DNA of 64,000 bases from Thiobacillus sp. (GCF_030696885.1 NZ_JAUYRI010000031.1:1-64000); one strand, 5' to 3'; counted from the stretch's first letter, positions 1 to 10,860 are shown. Numbers and translations are program-made. The notes: generated from the letters alone by a model not told the origin.

Positions 1-330
1 CGAAAGCGCAATATTGGCTTTCAGGTGCCCGAACAGCTCGCCTGTGCTCAGAAATTTGCTCTCGGCAGGCGCATCCCAGGGCACGACATCCACGACTTCC
101 CAGCGTATGCCGAATGCCCGCACCCAAATTGCAGAAACCCTATTGATCGAGCTTCTGATTTCGCTTTCCCAGTCTGGCCGCTGTCTTGAATCCATGTCGG
201 CGGCAATCCTGAGCTTAATAGTCCGTGACCACGTATCTGACTGGCCTGCGCTGGCATTATGCACCCCGGTCAGCATGGCCAGGGCGAACACAACGATTCG
301 TAGAAAATCCAAGGCGAAGGTTTTCATCAT
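1..330 (-). CDS. Partial secreted protein, N-terminal 110 residues
   Basis: The frame runs open from an ATG at 330 (a second ATG follows at 327) to the left edge of the window, so the gene continues outside. The first ~28 residues form a signal peptide: a charged MMKTF start, a hydrophobic stretch, then an NASAG-like cleavage region. The mature part is ordinary soluble sequence with a conserved-looking run (IRWEVVDVVPWD). It vaguely recalls the N-terminus of secreted zinc-metalloprotease-like proteins, but no metal motif is reached here, so the function is unknown. No strong Shine-Dalgarno is visible. A copy of a dispersed short repeat starts 17 bases upstream of the ATG. Confidence 0.6.
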   Translation of the reverse strand, partial: MMKTFALDFLRIVVFALAMLTGVHNASAGQSDTWSRTIKLRIAADMDSRQRPDWESEIRSSINRVSAIWVRAFGIRWEVVDVVPWDAPAESKFLSTGELFGHLKANIALS

Positions 331-346
331 CACATTCCGAATGAAT

Positions 347-366
347 AAGGTGTCTGACCCCATTTA
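347..366 (+). repeat. Short dispersed repeat, copy 1
   Basis: The sequence AAGGTGTCTGACCCCATTTA recurs at 407-425 (one base shorter inside) and at 1087-1105. A related inverted form, AATGAGGTCAGA, is at 1273-1284. Such GGGGTCAGACACC-like words are often seen at the edges of eroded mobile or gene-cassette regions in proteobacteria. Confidence 0.6.
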
Positions 367-406
367 TGCAGTGCAACCGCTCGAGCTGGGCGGCTTGCAG
401 ACAATT

Positions 407-425
407 AAGGTGCTGACCCCATTTT
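407..425 (+). repeat. Short dispersed repeat, copy 2
   Basis: AAGGTGCTGACCCCATTTT differs from the copies at 347 and 1087 by a small deletion (GTGTCTG to GTGCTG). It lies just past the 3' end of the minus-strand membrane protein gene at 448. Confidence 0.55.
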
Positions 426-447
426 TTTGTTATTGCAATTGCAGTGC

Positions 448-1041
448 TTATTCTGTGTGCGCACAGGGATGCTTCGATGAATCCCGGTATCCAATAGAAA
501 CTGGAGTCATGCAGGCCAAGCTGAATTCCGGGCGCCCCGACTCCCTGGAAACATCAACAATGGCATATACCGTGGCGCCGGATCTCACGGAGAACTCATA
601 GCGAATAGGCACTGGCCCGACCACTACGGCCGGGTAAACCTCGAACTTCTCGCCGACAGCTTGAATCACGGCCGGATTCTTCCTCACAAACTCCTGAGCG
701 AGAAACTGCTCGTCCTTGAGGTCTTGCTTCTGCTCTTTCTGGTTCATCCAATAGAGTCCTGCCGCCCCGACGGCAACCAGAACCATCAGCGCAAATGAAG
801 CTGAAGCTATTGCTCGTTTTCGCGAACGGCCACCGGGTACCCCACCGTAAACAAGTAACGTTATTGTCGCGATGGAAAATGTCATCAGCGATACTGGCAT
901 CGCCGCAATGATGTACCAAGGGGCAACGGTCCAGTATTCCGACGAAGGACCGTGATATCTGAAACTTTCGACGTAGACAAAAATACTTGCCGCTATAACT
1001 GGCAGCAATCCAAATCCGATAACGAAAATAATTTTTTTCAT
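448..1041 (-). CDS. Hypothetical membrane protein
   Basis: The protein has 197 residues and starts MKKIIFVIGF. This start is chosen over a longer frame because a GGAG Shine-Dalgarno lies about 6 bases upstream and a hydrophobic N-terminus begins here; the longer frame runs back through the repeat at 1087 and a RibD fragment. Three hydrophobic segments are visible (about residues 4-22, 40-65 and 75-97), followed by a soluble C-terminal half with a charged EQKQDLKDEQ stretch. I do not recognise the family. The gene is bounded by dispersed repeats on both sides (407 and 1087), which suggests it arrived as a cassette-like insertion. Confidence 0.6.
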   Translation of the reverse strand: MKKIIFVIGFGLLPVIAASIFVYVESFRYHGPSSEYWTVAPWYIIAAMPVSLMTFSIATITLLVYGGVPGGRSRKRAIASASFALMVLVAVGAAGLYWMNQKEQKQDLKDEQFLAQEFVRKNPAVIQAVGEKFEVYPAVVVGPVPIRYEFSVRSGATVYAIVDVSRESGRPEFSLACMTPVSIGYRDSSKHPCAHTE

Positions 1042-1086
1042 TCTGCTCCAAGGGGATTCGAATTGTTCGCGCACAACGGGGAGGAA

Positions 1087-1105
1087 AAGGTGTCTGACCC
1101 CATTT
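1087..1105 (+). repeat. Short dispersed repeat, copy 3, at a gene breakpoint
   Basis: AAGGTGTCTGACCCCATTT matches copy 1 over 19 bases. It sits exactly where the coding similarity of the neighbouring RibD/DHFR-like fragment (1106-1253) ends, so it probably marks the junction of an insertion or deletion. Confidence 0.6.
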
Positions 1106-1253
1106 GCCCCCATTCCATGTGCGCCGCGTAACCGCAGTCCTCCCCGGCGGGCACGTGCCGGTTGGCTTGCTCCAGCCAGTCGATCGCACCGTCCGCGCGG
1201 GCAATGTAGCCGTCGAGCGATGTGGCGATGAAAACGGTCGTGCGTAGTGTCAT
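1106..1253 (-). pseudogene. Truncated RibD/dihydrofolate-reductase-like gene, 5' fragment
   Basis: The minus strand from the ATG at 1253 reads a typical start of the bacterial RibD C-terminal/DHFR-like reductase family: MTLRTTVFIATSLDGYIA, then an ADGAIDWL motif and a CGYAAHME stretch. Homologues continue with a conserved nucleotide-binding strand and helix, but here the similarity stops at the dispersed repeat at 1105 after about 49 codons. The remaining three quarters of the gene is missing and the frame runs on into unrelated sequence. It is almost certainly nonfunctional. Confidence 0.65.
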
Positions 1254-1272
1254 CAGTCAAGGGCGCAATTGA

Positions 1273-1284
1273 AATGAGGTCAGA
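1273..1284 (-). repeat. Degenerate inverted copy of the short repeat
   Basis: AATGAGGTCAGA on the plus strand is, with one change, the reverse complement of TCTGACCCCATT in the copies at 347 and 1087. It lies 20 bases upstream of the RibD fragment start, so the fragment is framed by inverted copies. Confidence 0.4.
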
Positions 1285-1308
1285 TTGAGCTAACCCTGGC
1301 CCCTTTGA

Positions 1309-1476
1309 TTATTTTTTGTTCGTATTCCAGAAAATTGACAGCGATGTTGCCGAGATAGAGGAAAAAGCCAAGGCTACTGCCATGTTGTATTCATTCCAGA
1401 GCAGATACGCTGGAAAAATGGTAAAAATTGCTATGACGATCAATGTCCCGATCCACTCACTAATCACACCAGTCAT
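1309..1476 (-). CDS. Small membrane protein, 55 aa
   Basis: The frame runs from ATG at 1476 to TAA at 1309-1311, with a GGGGGGAG Shine-Dalgarno four bases before the ATG. The peptide starts MTGVISEWIGTL and has two hydrophobic segments (about residues 8-26 and 30-48) separated by a short WNEYN loop, so it should be an integral membrane protein. It lies 71 bases downstream of the DUF6680-like gene on the same strand and may be cotranscribed with it. No family is recognised. Confidence 0.6.
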   Translation of the reverse strand: MTGVISEWIGTLIVIAIFTIFPAYLLWNEYNMAVALAFSSISATSLSIFWNTNKK

Positions 1477-1547
1477 TACACTCCCCCCTGTTTTTGTCTA
1501 AGGAAAACCGTGGTCCCCTTTTGTTACTCTATGGTAATTCCTTCAGG

Positions 1548-2186
1548 TCACTCAACTTTACTGTCATCTTTGATAGCGACTGTAAGCGCGCCACTGCCGT
1601 CTAAGGCAGAGGACAGTTTTGATTGAAGCTCTAGCTGTGCCTTAAGGGCTTCATCGTGGATGGGGAAACTAGTTACTTCCATCTTTAGTGAGGTATCACC
1701 AGCAAGTACGTCAATTGCCAGTTTGCGAAGTGCCCTTTGTTGATCTTCTAGTTCACCGTGTGCGATTGGCGAATATGAACCTTTTTTCAACTGCACGCGA
1801 TCGAACTTATAACCCACATCGTCTGCCATAGCGAAAAGCATATTAATGAAAAGTTCGTCGCCATTAATGTGCCAGATCCGCAGTGCATCATCGTCGACCT
1901 TTGTATTCAGGTGGTCGTGGTATTCGCGCCATGTGTCAATCACGGACTGTTCAGATTTGCTGCGCCGGTGAATGCCAAAAATTTTCTGACCATAGAAGGC
2001 GAGGTCAATCATATTTAATGCTTGGACATGCTCAGACGAAACGCGCGCGGCACGGGTAGCCATCAGCTGATGGAAAACCCAGGACTTCCGTGACCCACGT
2101 TCACGCGCGCGCTCAACGGCCTTCTGAGCTTGCACAGCAAGCACCGGCCCAAGCAGCGTAGCCAGAACTACTGACCAGTCATTCAT
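1548..2186 (-). CDS. DUF6680-like conserved protein
   Basis: The protein has 212 residues and begins MNDWSVVLATLLGPVLAV. The start at 2186 is preferred over one seven codons upstream because a GGAGG Shine-Dalgarno lies directly before it. A hydrophobic N-terminal helix (residues ~4-20) probably anchors it in the membrane, followed by a soluble helical domain with conserved-looking RAARVSSEHVQALNMID and a W..Y..HLNT stretch. I recall this pattern as the DUF6680 family, of unknown function, found sporadically in accessory regions. Codon use is less GC-biased than in the core genes to the right, consistent with acquisition. Confidence 0.7.
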   Translation of the reverse strand: MNDWSVVLATLLGPVLAVQAQKAVERARERGSRKSWVFHQLMATRAARVSSEHVQALNMIDLAFYGQKIFGIHRRSKSEQSVIDTWREYHDHLNTKVDDDALRIWHINGDELFINMLFAMADDVGYKFDRVQLKKGSYSPIAHGELEDQQRALRKLAIDVLAGDTSLKMEVTSFPIHDEALKAQLELQSKLSSALDGSGALTVAIKDDSKVE

Positions 2187-2277
2187 TATTCCTCCTTCGA
2201 AGCCCAACGATTATTCACTTGGCCCATGGGGCCGATGGATTTCCGAATCGGATCTGGCATCAACACTCCACGCCAAC

Positions 2278-2308
2278 AAAAAAGGCGCAGTCTCCTGCGC
2301 CTTTTTGT
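2278..2308. terminator. Bidirectional rho-independent terminator
   Basis: AAAAGGCGCAG-TCTC-CTGCGCCTTTTT is a perfect stem with an A tract on one side and a T tract on the other. It lies 12 bases beyond the nrdB stop codon, so it terminates nrdB on the minus strand. Confidence 0.85.
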
Positions 2309-2320
2309 CATCCCAGCCGG

Positions 2321-3466
2321 TCAATCCCAGCTCAACGCCCCGCCCGTCTGATACTCCGTGACGCGCGTCTCGAAGAAGTTCTTCTCCTTCTTCAAATCGA
2401 TCATCTCGGCCATCCAGGGGAAGGGGTTGGTGACGCCGGGGAACATTTCGTCGAGGCCGATCTGCTGGCAGCGGCGGTTGGCGATGAAGCGCAGGTATTC
2501 CTTGAACTGGGCCGAGTTCAGGCCCAGCACGCCGCGCGGCATGGTGTCTTCGGCGTAGCGGTATTCGAGTTCGACGCCCTTCTGGATCAGGTCACGGATT
2601 TCGGCCTTGAACTCGCTGGTCCACAGGTGGGGGTTTTCCAGCTTGATGGTGTTGATGAGATCGATGCCGAAGTTGCAGTGCATGGACTCGTCGCGCAGGA
2701 TGTACTGGTACTGCTCGGCGGCGCCGGTCATCTTGTTCTGGCGGCCCAGCGCGAGGATCTGCACGAAGCCGACGTAGAAGAAGATGCCTTCCATGATGCA
2801 GGCGAAGACGATCAGCGACTTCAGCAGGGCCTGGTCGGCCTCGGGGGTGCCGGTCTTGAATTCGGGGTTGGTCAGCGTGTCGATGAAGGGGATGAGGAAG
2901 TCATCCTTGTCGCGGATGCTGGCGACTTCGTGATAGGCGTTGAAGATTTCGCCTTCGTCCAGACCCAGGCTTTCGACGATGTACTGGTAGGCGTGGGTGT
3001 GGATGGCCTCTTCGAACGCCTGGCGCAGCAGGTACTGGCGGCACTCGGGCGCGGTGATGTGGCGATAAGTGCCAAGCACGATGTTGTTGGCGGCGAGCGA
3101 ATCGGCGGTGACGAAGAAGCCGAGGTTGCGCTTGACCAGGCGGCGCTCGTCTTCGGTGAGCGCGGTGGGGTCTTTCCACTGCGCAATGTCGCGGCTCATG
3201 TTTACTTCCTGCGGCATCCAGTGGTTGGCGCAGCCGGCGAGGTATTTTTCCCACGCCCATTTGTATTTGAAGGGGACGAGCTGGTTCACATCCGTCGCGC
3301 CGTTGATCACGCGCTTGTCGGAAGCCTGCACGCGGCGGGTCTGCGGCGCTACCGCCGGGGCGTCGGCCACGTGGGCCGCCGGTGCGGTGGATTCCTTGCG
3401 CAGGAAAGCCGGCACGTCGATGGCGGGCTGTACGGCGGGGGTGAAGTCTTCTTCAAAATTCAGCAT
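2321..3466 (-). CDS. nrdB: Ribonucleoside-diphosphate reductase beta subunit, class Ia
   Basis: The 381-residue protein is the diferric-tyrosyl radical subunit that partners NrdA to make deoxyribonucleotides. The iron and radical ligands are visible: an E-x2-H-x3-Y arrangement in the [12 protein letters not shown] helix (the Tyr is the radical site), a second Glu in CIMEGIFF, and the Glu/His pair of RDESMH. The start MLNFEEDF at 3466 is supported by AAAGGAG about 10 bases upstream; a longer frame to 3511 has no such signal. The N-terminal ~70 residues are low-complexity and Ala/Pro rich before the conserved fold. It lies 547 bases downstream of nrdA on the same strand with repeat hairpins between, so it may have its own promoter. 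Confidence 0.97.
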   Translation of the reverse strand: MLNFEEDFTPAVQPAIDVPAFLRKESTAPAAHVADAPAVAPQTRRVQASDKRVINGATDVNQLVPFKYKWAWEKYLAGCANHWMPQEVNMSRDIAQWKDPTALTEDERRLVKRNLGFFVTADSLAANNIVLGTYRHITAPECRQYLLRQAFEEAIHTHAYQYIVESLGLDEGEIFNAYHEVASIRDKDDFLIPFIDTLTNPEFKTGTPEADQALLKSLIVFACIMEGIFFYVGFVQILALGRQNKMTGAAEQYQYILRDESMHCNFGIDLINTIKLENPHLWTSEFKAEIRDLIQKGVELEYRYAEDTMPRGVLGLNSAQFKEYLRFIANRRCQQIGLDEMFPGVTNPFPWMAEMIDLKKEKNFFETRVTEYQTGGALSWD

Positions 3467-3531
3467 CGTTCTAAATCTCCTTTGGTTTTCCCAAAGTGGG
3501 CCTGGGCCCACACTGCTTTTAATCTATTGAG

Positions 3532-3776
3532 CGGGCTGAAAGCCCACCCGACGTTCCTTATTGGTCCCCTTCTGCGCCACCTCGACTGGATCGAGTCAGC
3601 GGGGATGAAGGCGAGCACTGTCTGAGCTCCGCAGTGAGGCGCGTTTTGTGCGCCTCGCCAGGGCGAGTTGCGCAGCCGCCCCGATGGCTCGGTTCAGTCG
3701 AGGCCCGCCCCGAAGGGGTGGCGCAGCAGGGCGGCTTTCTCTTTGGTTACTTTCTCTTGGCCGTGCAAGAGAAAGT
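3532..3776. repeat. Intergenic repeat cluster with several hairpins
   Basis: The nrdA-nrdB spacer holds no convincing gene. This half carries GGGCTGAAAGCCC (3532-3544), GAGGCGC-N7-GCGCCTC (3636-3656) and an 11-bp stem ACTTTCTCTTG/CAAGAGAAAGT (3749-3776), within a GC-rich block whose style resembles dispersed intergenic repeats of beta- and gammaproteobacteria. The longer open frames here are artefacts of composition. Confidence 0.5.
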
Positions 3777-3886
3777 GACTAGCCGCCGGGCTACCCCCGG
3801 CCAACGGACCGTCGCACATCACGACGGCATCCATTGACTAGGTTTGCCTCTTCTTTAGTGCCCCTCCTCCTACAACCTCTTTCGTC

Positions 3887-3991
3887 ACCCCGGCGCACGC
3901 CGGGGTCCAGTTAAATTCGCTGGATTCCGGCGTTCACCCGCAAGGGGTAGGCCGTGGTTGTAAACAGCTAAAGCTGTAACAACCACGCACC
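3887..3991. repeat. Nested inverted repeats (GTCATTCCGGCG-type element)
   Basis: CCCCGGCG-CA-CGCCGGGG at 3888-3905 is followed by GGATTCCGGCG... and a matching CGCCGGAATGACG that closes an outer stem. The inner arm GTGGTTGT...ACAACCAC (about 3954-3985) encloses ACAGCT/AGCTGT. This looks like a dispersed palindromic intergenic element just beyond the nrdA stop, and it may act as an mRNA end. Confidence 0.5.
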
Positions 3992-4013
3992 GCCGGAATG
4001 ACGGTATGCCCCT

Positions 4014-6908
4014 TTACTGGCAGGCCTCGCATTCCTCAAACCCCGGATCCCCTGGCCGCATCGTGCATGCCTGGCCGACAATCTCCGGCTCCGGCAGGTG
4101 CTTGGGCCCGGACGCGTGGCTGCCCATCGCCCCGGCGCCGCCGCTGGAAGAAACAGCATTCAGCTCGCCGCCCTTTCCAGTGGATTTCTCCGCCGACGTC
4201 GCCCCCAGCGTGCGCAGGTAATACGTGGTCTTCAGGCCGCGAATCCACGCCAGCTTGTAGGTCTCGTCGAGCTTCTTGCCGGAGGCGCCGGCCATGTAGA
4301 TGTTCAGGCTCTGCGCCTGGTCGATCCACTTCTGGCGACGGCTCGCGCATTCGACCAGCCAGCTGGTTTCCATCTCGAACGCGGTGGCGTACAGCGTGCG
4401 GATGTCGGCCGGGATGCGGTCGATCTTGGCCAGGCTGCCGTCGAAGTACTTGATGTCGGCGACCATGACCTCGTCCCACAGGCCCAGCTTCTTCAGGTCG
4501 TTGACCAGGTATTTGTTGGCGACGGTGAATTCGCCCGACAGGTTGGATTTGACGTAGATGTTCTGATACGTCGGCTCGATCGACGCGGAGACGCCGACGA
4601 TGTTGGCAATCGTCGCGGTCGGCGCGATCGCCAGGCAGTTGGAGTTGCGCATGCCGTACTGGCTGATGCGCTCGCGCAGGCTGCTCCAGTCGAGCGTGCT
4701 GCTCATGTCGACTTCCAGGTAGCCGCCGCGCTCTTCGGCCAGCAGTTTCAGCGAATCCTGCGGCAGGATGCCGCGGCTCCACAGGCTGCCTTCGTAGCTG
4801 GAATAGCGGCCGCGTTCCTGCGCCAGTTCGGTCGACGCCCAGAAGGCGTAGTAGGCGACGGCTTCCATCGAGCGGTCGGCAAAATCCACCGCCGCGTTCG
4901 ACGCGTAGGCCACGCGCAGTTCCTGCAGCGCATCCTGGAAGCCCATGATGCCGAGGCCCACCGGACGGTGCTTGAGGTTGGAATTGCGCGCCTTGCCGAC
5001 GGCGTAGTAGTTGACGTCCACGACGTTGTCGAGCATGCGCATCGCGGTGTGGATCGTGGCCTTCAGCTTCTCCAGATCCAGCGCGCCGTCTTTCAGGTGA
5101 TTGACGAGGTTGACCGAACCGAGGTTGCAGACCGCGACTTCCTGCTCGTTGGTATTGAGCGTGATCTCGGTGCACAGGTTGGAGCTGTGGACGACGCCGA
5201 CGTGCTGCTGCGGGCTGCGGATGTTGCACGGGTCCTTGAACGTGATCCAGGGATGGCCGGTTTCGAACAGCATCGACAGCATCTTGCGCCACATCTGCAG
5301 CGCGGGAATGCGGCGGAACACCTTGATCTCGCCGCGGTCGGCCTTGCGCTCGTATTCGCAATAGGCTTCGGCGAAGGCGCGGCCGTACAGGTCGTGCAGG
5401 TCGGGCACGTCGTTGGGGGAGAACAGCGTCCAGTCGCCGGCTTCCATCACGCGCTGCATGAACAGGTCCGGAATCCAGTTCGCGGTGTTCATGTCGTGGG
5501 TGCGGCGGCGGTCGTCGCCGGTGTTCTTGCGCAGGTCGAGGAATTCCTCGATGTCGAGGTGCCAGGTTTCAAGGTAGGCACAGACCGCGCCCTTGCGCTT
5601 GCCGCCCTGGTTGACCGCGACCGCGGTGTCGTTGACGACTTTGAGGAAGGGCACGACGCCCTGCGATTTGCCGTTGGTGCCCTTGATGCGGGCGCCCATC
5701 GCGCGTACCGGGGTCCAGTCGTTGCCGAGGCCGCCGGCATACTTCTGCAGCATCGCGTTTTCCTTGATCGCCTGGTAGATGCCGTCGAGGTCGTCGGTGA
5801 CGGTGGTCAGGTAGCACGACGACAATTGCGAATGACGGGTGCCGGCGTTGAACAGCGTCGGGGTCGAGCTCATGAAGTCGAACGAGGACAGCACCTGGTA
5901 GAACTCGATCGCGCGCGACTCGCGATCGACTTCGTTGATCGCGAGGCCCATCGCCACGCGCAGGAAGAAGGCCTGCGGCAGTTCGATGCGCGACTCTTCA
6001 ATGTGCAGGAAATAGCGGTCGTACAGCGTCTGCAGGCCGAGGTAGCCGAACTGGTAGTCACGGCCGGCGTCGAGCTCTTTGGCCAGGCGCGCCAGGTCGA
6101 ACTGGGCGAGCTTCTCGTCCAGCAGTTCGGCGGCGATGCCCTTCTTGATGAATTGCGGGAAATACTCGGCGTAGCGTTCGCCCATCTGCGCCTGCATCAC
6201 CGCTTCGCCCAGCACTTCGTGGCGGATGGAGTTCAGCAGCAGGCGTGCGGAGACGAAGGAATAGCCGGGGTCCTGCTCGATCATCGAGCGGGCGGCCAGC
6301 ACCAGCGCCTTTTCGACTTCGGCCATCGGCACGCCGTCGTAGAGGTCGCGCAGCACGGTGTGCATGATCGGCTCGGCCTTGACGTTGTCGCCGAGGCCGG
6401 TGCAGGCGTCGGCCAAGAGGCCGGCCAGACGCGCGGTGTCGAGCGGCTTTTTGACGCCGTCCTCGATCACGTGCAGCTGGGCTTCGGGCACGCCGGCGGC
6501 CTTTTGCGCGGCGCGCTCCTGGGTGCGCTTTTCGCGGTAGAGCACGTAGGCGCGGGCGACTTCATGCTCGCCCGAGCGCATCAGCGCCAGTTCGACCTGG
6601 TCCTGGATGTCCTCGATGTGGAAGGTGCCGCCGTTGGGGGTGCGCCGCATCAGCGCCGCGGTCACCTGGCCGGTGATCGACTCGACCAGTTCGCGGATGC
6701 GCGCCGACGCTGCCGCCTGCCCGCCCTGCACCGCGATGAAGGCCTTGGTGACGGCAATCGCGATCTTGCTGGGCGCAAAGCCGACCACCGAGCCGTTGCG
6801 GCGGATGATCTTGTAGTCGGCGTAGCGCGAGTCGGTCAGGGTCGGTTCGGCGGTTTCAAGCGGGGGAATGGGCGGGGGTGCAGCGGATTCGGTGGCGACG
6901 TTCAGCAT
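4014..6908 (-). CDS. nrdA: Ribonucleoside-diphosphate reductase alpha subunit, class Ia
   Basis: The 964-residue protein is the catalytic and allosteric subunit that reduces NDPs with NrdB. The N-terminal ~230 residues look like two successive ATP-cone modules (the first from about residue 32 to 130, a second from about 145 to 230), as in the roughly 960-residue Pseudomonas-type NrdA. Active-site elements are present: the SSCYL cysteine near residue 363, NLCTEI near 577 (Asn, Cys and Glu of the radical site), AVCNLGSVN near 594 and a QNIYVK tyrosine region. The extreme C-terminus carries the CEAC shuttle pair. Possible NrdR and DnaA sites lie upstream. The ATG at 6908 has GGAG nearby. Confidence 0.97.
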   Translation of the reverse strand: MLNVATESAAPPPIPPLETAEPTLTDSRYADYKIIRRNGSVVGFAPSKIAIAVTKAFIAVQGGQAAASARIRELVESITGQVTAALMRRTPNGGTFHIEDIQDQVELALMRSGEHEVARAYVLYREKRTQERAAQKAAGVPEAQLHVIEDGVKKPLDTARLAGLLADACTGLGDNVKAEPIMHTVLRDLYDGVPMAEVEKALVLAARSMIEQDPGYSFVSARLLLNSIRHEVLGEAVMQAQMGERYAEYFPQFIKKGIAAELLDEKLAQFDLARLAKELDAGRDYQFGYLGLQTLYDRYFLHIEESRIELPQAFFLRVAMGLAINEVDRESRAIEFYQVLSSFDFMSSTPTLFNAGTRHSQLSSCYLTTVTDDLDGIYQAIKENAMLQKYAGGLGNDWTPVRAMGARIKGTNGKSQGVVPFLKVVNDTAVAVNQGGKRKGAVCAYLETWHLDIEEFLDLRKNTGDDRRRTHDMNTANWIPDLFMQRVMEAGDWTLFSPNDVPDLHDLYGRAFAEAYCEYERKADRGEIKVFRRIPALQMWRKMLSMLFETGHPWITFKDPCNIRSPQQHVGVVHSSNLCTEITLNTNEQEVAVCNLGSVNLVNHLKDGALDLEKLKATIHTAMRMLDNVVDVNYYAVGKARNSNLKHRPVGLGIMGFQDALQELRVAYASNAAVDFADRSMEAVAYYAFWASTELAQERGRYSSYEGSLWSRGILPQDSLKLLAEERGGYLEVDMSSTLDWSSLRERISQYGMRNSNCLAIAPTATIANIVGVSASIEPTYQNIYVKSNLSGEFTVANKYLVNDLKKLGLWDEVMVADIKYFDGSLAKIDRIPADIRTLYATAFEMETSWLVECASRRQKWIDQAQSLNIYMAGASGKKLDETYKLAWIRGLKTTYYLRTLGATSAEKSTGKGGELNAVSSSGGAGAMGSHASGPKHLPEPEIVGQACTMRPGDPGFEECEACQ

Positions 6909-6980
6909 CGAGGGGGCTCCTTGGTGGCGATGACATAAAACCAGGCGCTGCGCGGTCGTTGATTCACAACTTATCCCGAC

Positions 6981-6989
6981 TTATGCACA
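6981..6989 (+). promoter_or_regulatory. DnaA-box-like site upstream of nrdA
   Basis: TTATGCACA fits the DnaA consensus TTWTNCACA exactly and lies 73 bases upstream of the nrdA start. A second, weaker TTATCCCGA is 10 bases away. In E. coli DnaA binds the nrdAB promoter, so the placement is plausible, but a 9-mer can occur by chance. Confidence 0.4.
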
Positions 6990-7019
6990 GCTTTCCCAGC
7001 CCCCGTGCACAGTTCTATT

Positions 7020-7068
7020 CACAACATATTGTGGTGCTGACGGAGGGCAGGTACAAATTCTAGGTGTC
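7020..7068. promoter_or_regulatory. Candidate pair of NrdR boxes upstream of nrdA
   Basis: CACAACATATTGTGGT at 7020-7035 is a near-palindrome resembling the 16-bp NrdR box. A weaker half-degenerate partner, ACAAATTCTAGGTGTC, lies at 7053-7068, with box centres 33 bases apart, close to the three-helical-turn spacing usual for NrdR. The rest of the 501-base spacer between nrdA and purU holds no further gene that I can support. Confidence 0.5.
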
Positions 7069-7409
7069 CGGCCCGGCATGTCAACCCGGAATTGCATCCG
7101 GATGCAGGGTTTTTTCGGGGCCCGGAAAATCCCATGGCAAATCAAAGTTTTTGCCGGGCGGCATGCCTAAAATTTGCACAGCTGAAAGGCAGAATGCGCC
7201 CTGGCGACGAGAAACGCCCGGCCAGCCCGATGAATGCGTTAGCGTTTGATGAATCCGCCGCGCCGAATCGGGGAGGCGCTGCGCAAAGACTGCTGAATCC
7301 TTGCGCGCGCAGCTGTCGAACCGCTGACAAGGCATGGATTTGCCTGCGGGAATGCAGGGGTTTTGGTTATGATGGTGAAAAAAACCGCCCCGAGATTGCC
7401 GGGAATACC

Positions 7410-8264
7410 ATGCGTCATACCGCCGTATTGCTGATTTCCTGCCCCGACCAGAAGGGGCTGGTTGCCGCCATCGCCGATTTCCTGCTGCAGCACAACGCCA
7501 ACATCCTGCATGCCGACCAGCATCAGGATGCCGAGCTGAAGCTGTTCTTGATGCGGGTGGAATGGGAACTGGCGGAGTTCAGCCTCGACCTGGCCGAGTT
7601 CGCCACCGCCTTCGGCCCGATCGCCGAGCGCTTCGGGATGACCTGGCGGCTGGCCGAGTCGAGCCGCAAGCCACGTCTGGCCGTGTTCGTCTCCAAGTTC
7701 GACCATTGCCTGGCCGACCTGCTGTACCGCTACCAGAGCGGCGAGCTGCACTGCGAGCTGCCGATTATTCTCAGCAATCACGAAGACACGCGCTGGCTGG
7801 CCGACGCCTACCGGGTGCCCTACCAGCACCTGGTGGTGCACAAGGATGGCAAGCACGAGGCCGAGCAGATCCAGATGGCGATCCTGCGCGACCAGAAAAT
7901 CGACTTCATCGTGCTGGCGCGCTACATGCAGGTGTTGTCGGCTGACTTCATCCGCCACTTTCCCAACCGCATCATCAATATCCACCATTCCTTCCTGCCG
8001 GCGTTTCACGGCGCCAAGCCGTATCACCGGGCGTTCGAGCGCGGCGTCAAGCTGATCGGCGCGACTGCGCACTACGTGACCGAAACGCTGGACGACGGCC
8101 CGATCATCGAGCAGGACGTGGCGCGCATTTCGCACCGCGACAGCCTCGACGATCTGATCACCAAGGGCGCCGACTTGGAAAAGGTGGTGCTGTCGCGCGC
8201 CGTGAAATGGCACCTCGACAACCGCGTGCTGGTGTACGCCAACAAGACCGTCGTGTTCGACTGA
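7410..8264 (+). CDS. purU: Formyltetrahydrofolate deformylase
   Basis: The 284-residue enzyme hydrolyses 10-formyl-THF to THF and formate, balancing one-carbon pools. It has an N-terminal ACT domain (residues ~5-80, with LLISCPDQKGLVAAI) and a C-terminal formyltransferase-type domain with the HHSFLPAF histidine motif and the TLDDGPII aspartate. I start it at the ATG at 7410 (MRHTAVLL), where homologues begin, rather than in the longer frame from 7092. The next gene starts 4 bases after the stop, suggesting one transcript through 10774. Confidence 0.95.
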   Translation: MRHTAVLLISCPDQKGLVAAIADFLLQHNANILHADQHQDAELKLFLMRVEWELAEFSLDLAEFATAFGPIAERFGMTWRLAESSRKPRLAVFVSKFDHCLADLLYRYQSGELHCELPIILSNHEDTRWLADAYRVPYQHLVVHKDGKHEAEQIQMAILRDQKIDFIVLARYMQVLSADFIRHFPNRIINIHHSFLPAFHGAKPYHRAFERGVKLIGATAHYVTETLDDGPIIEQDVARISHRDSLDDLITKGADLEKVVLSRAVKWHLDNRVLVYANKTVVFD

Positions 8265-8268
8265 CCCC

Positions 8269-10774
<2,506 letters not shown>

Positions 10775-10860
10775 CCCGGGCCAACGATGACTCACAACGC
10801 GAACGGCGACCGCCTCCGTAGGCCGGGACACAGAGTCGACGCGCTTTCCGGACGCCCATG

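Noticed and set aside
14-601. Long plus-strand frame over the left edge
   Set aside because: It runs opposite to two better-supported minus-strand genes (the secreted protein at 1-330 and the membrane protein at 448-1041), crosses repeats and has no ribosome site.
1038-1253. 71-codon minus-strand frame starting MTLRTTVF
   Set aside because: Only the first ~49 codons resemble a real family; the rest runs through the dispersed repeat, so it is reported as a fragment, not a gene.
2219-3625. 468-codon plus-strand frame opposite nrdB
   Set aside because: This is the antisense shadow of nrdB; such long open frames are typical of high-GC coding DNA. The same applies to the ones opposite nrdA, leuA, ilvB, hrpA and the glucan synthase.
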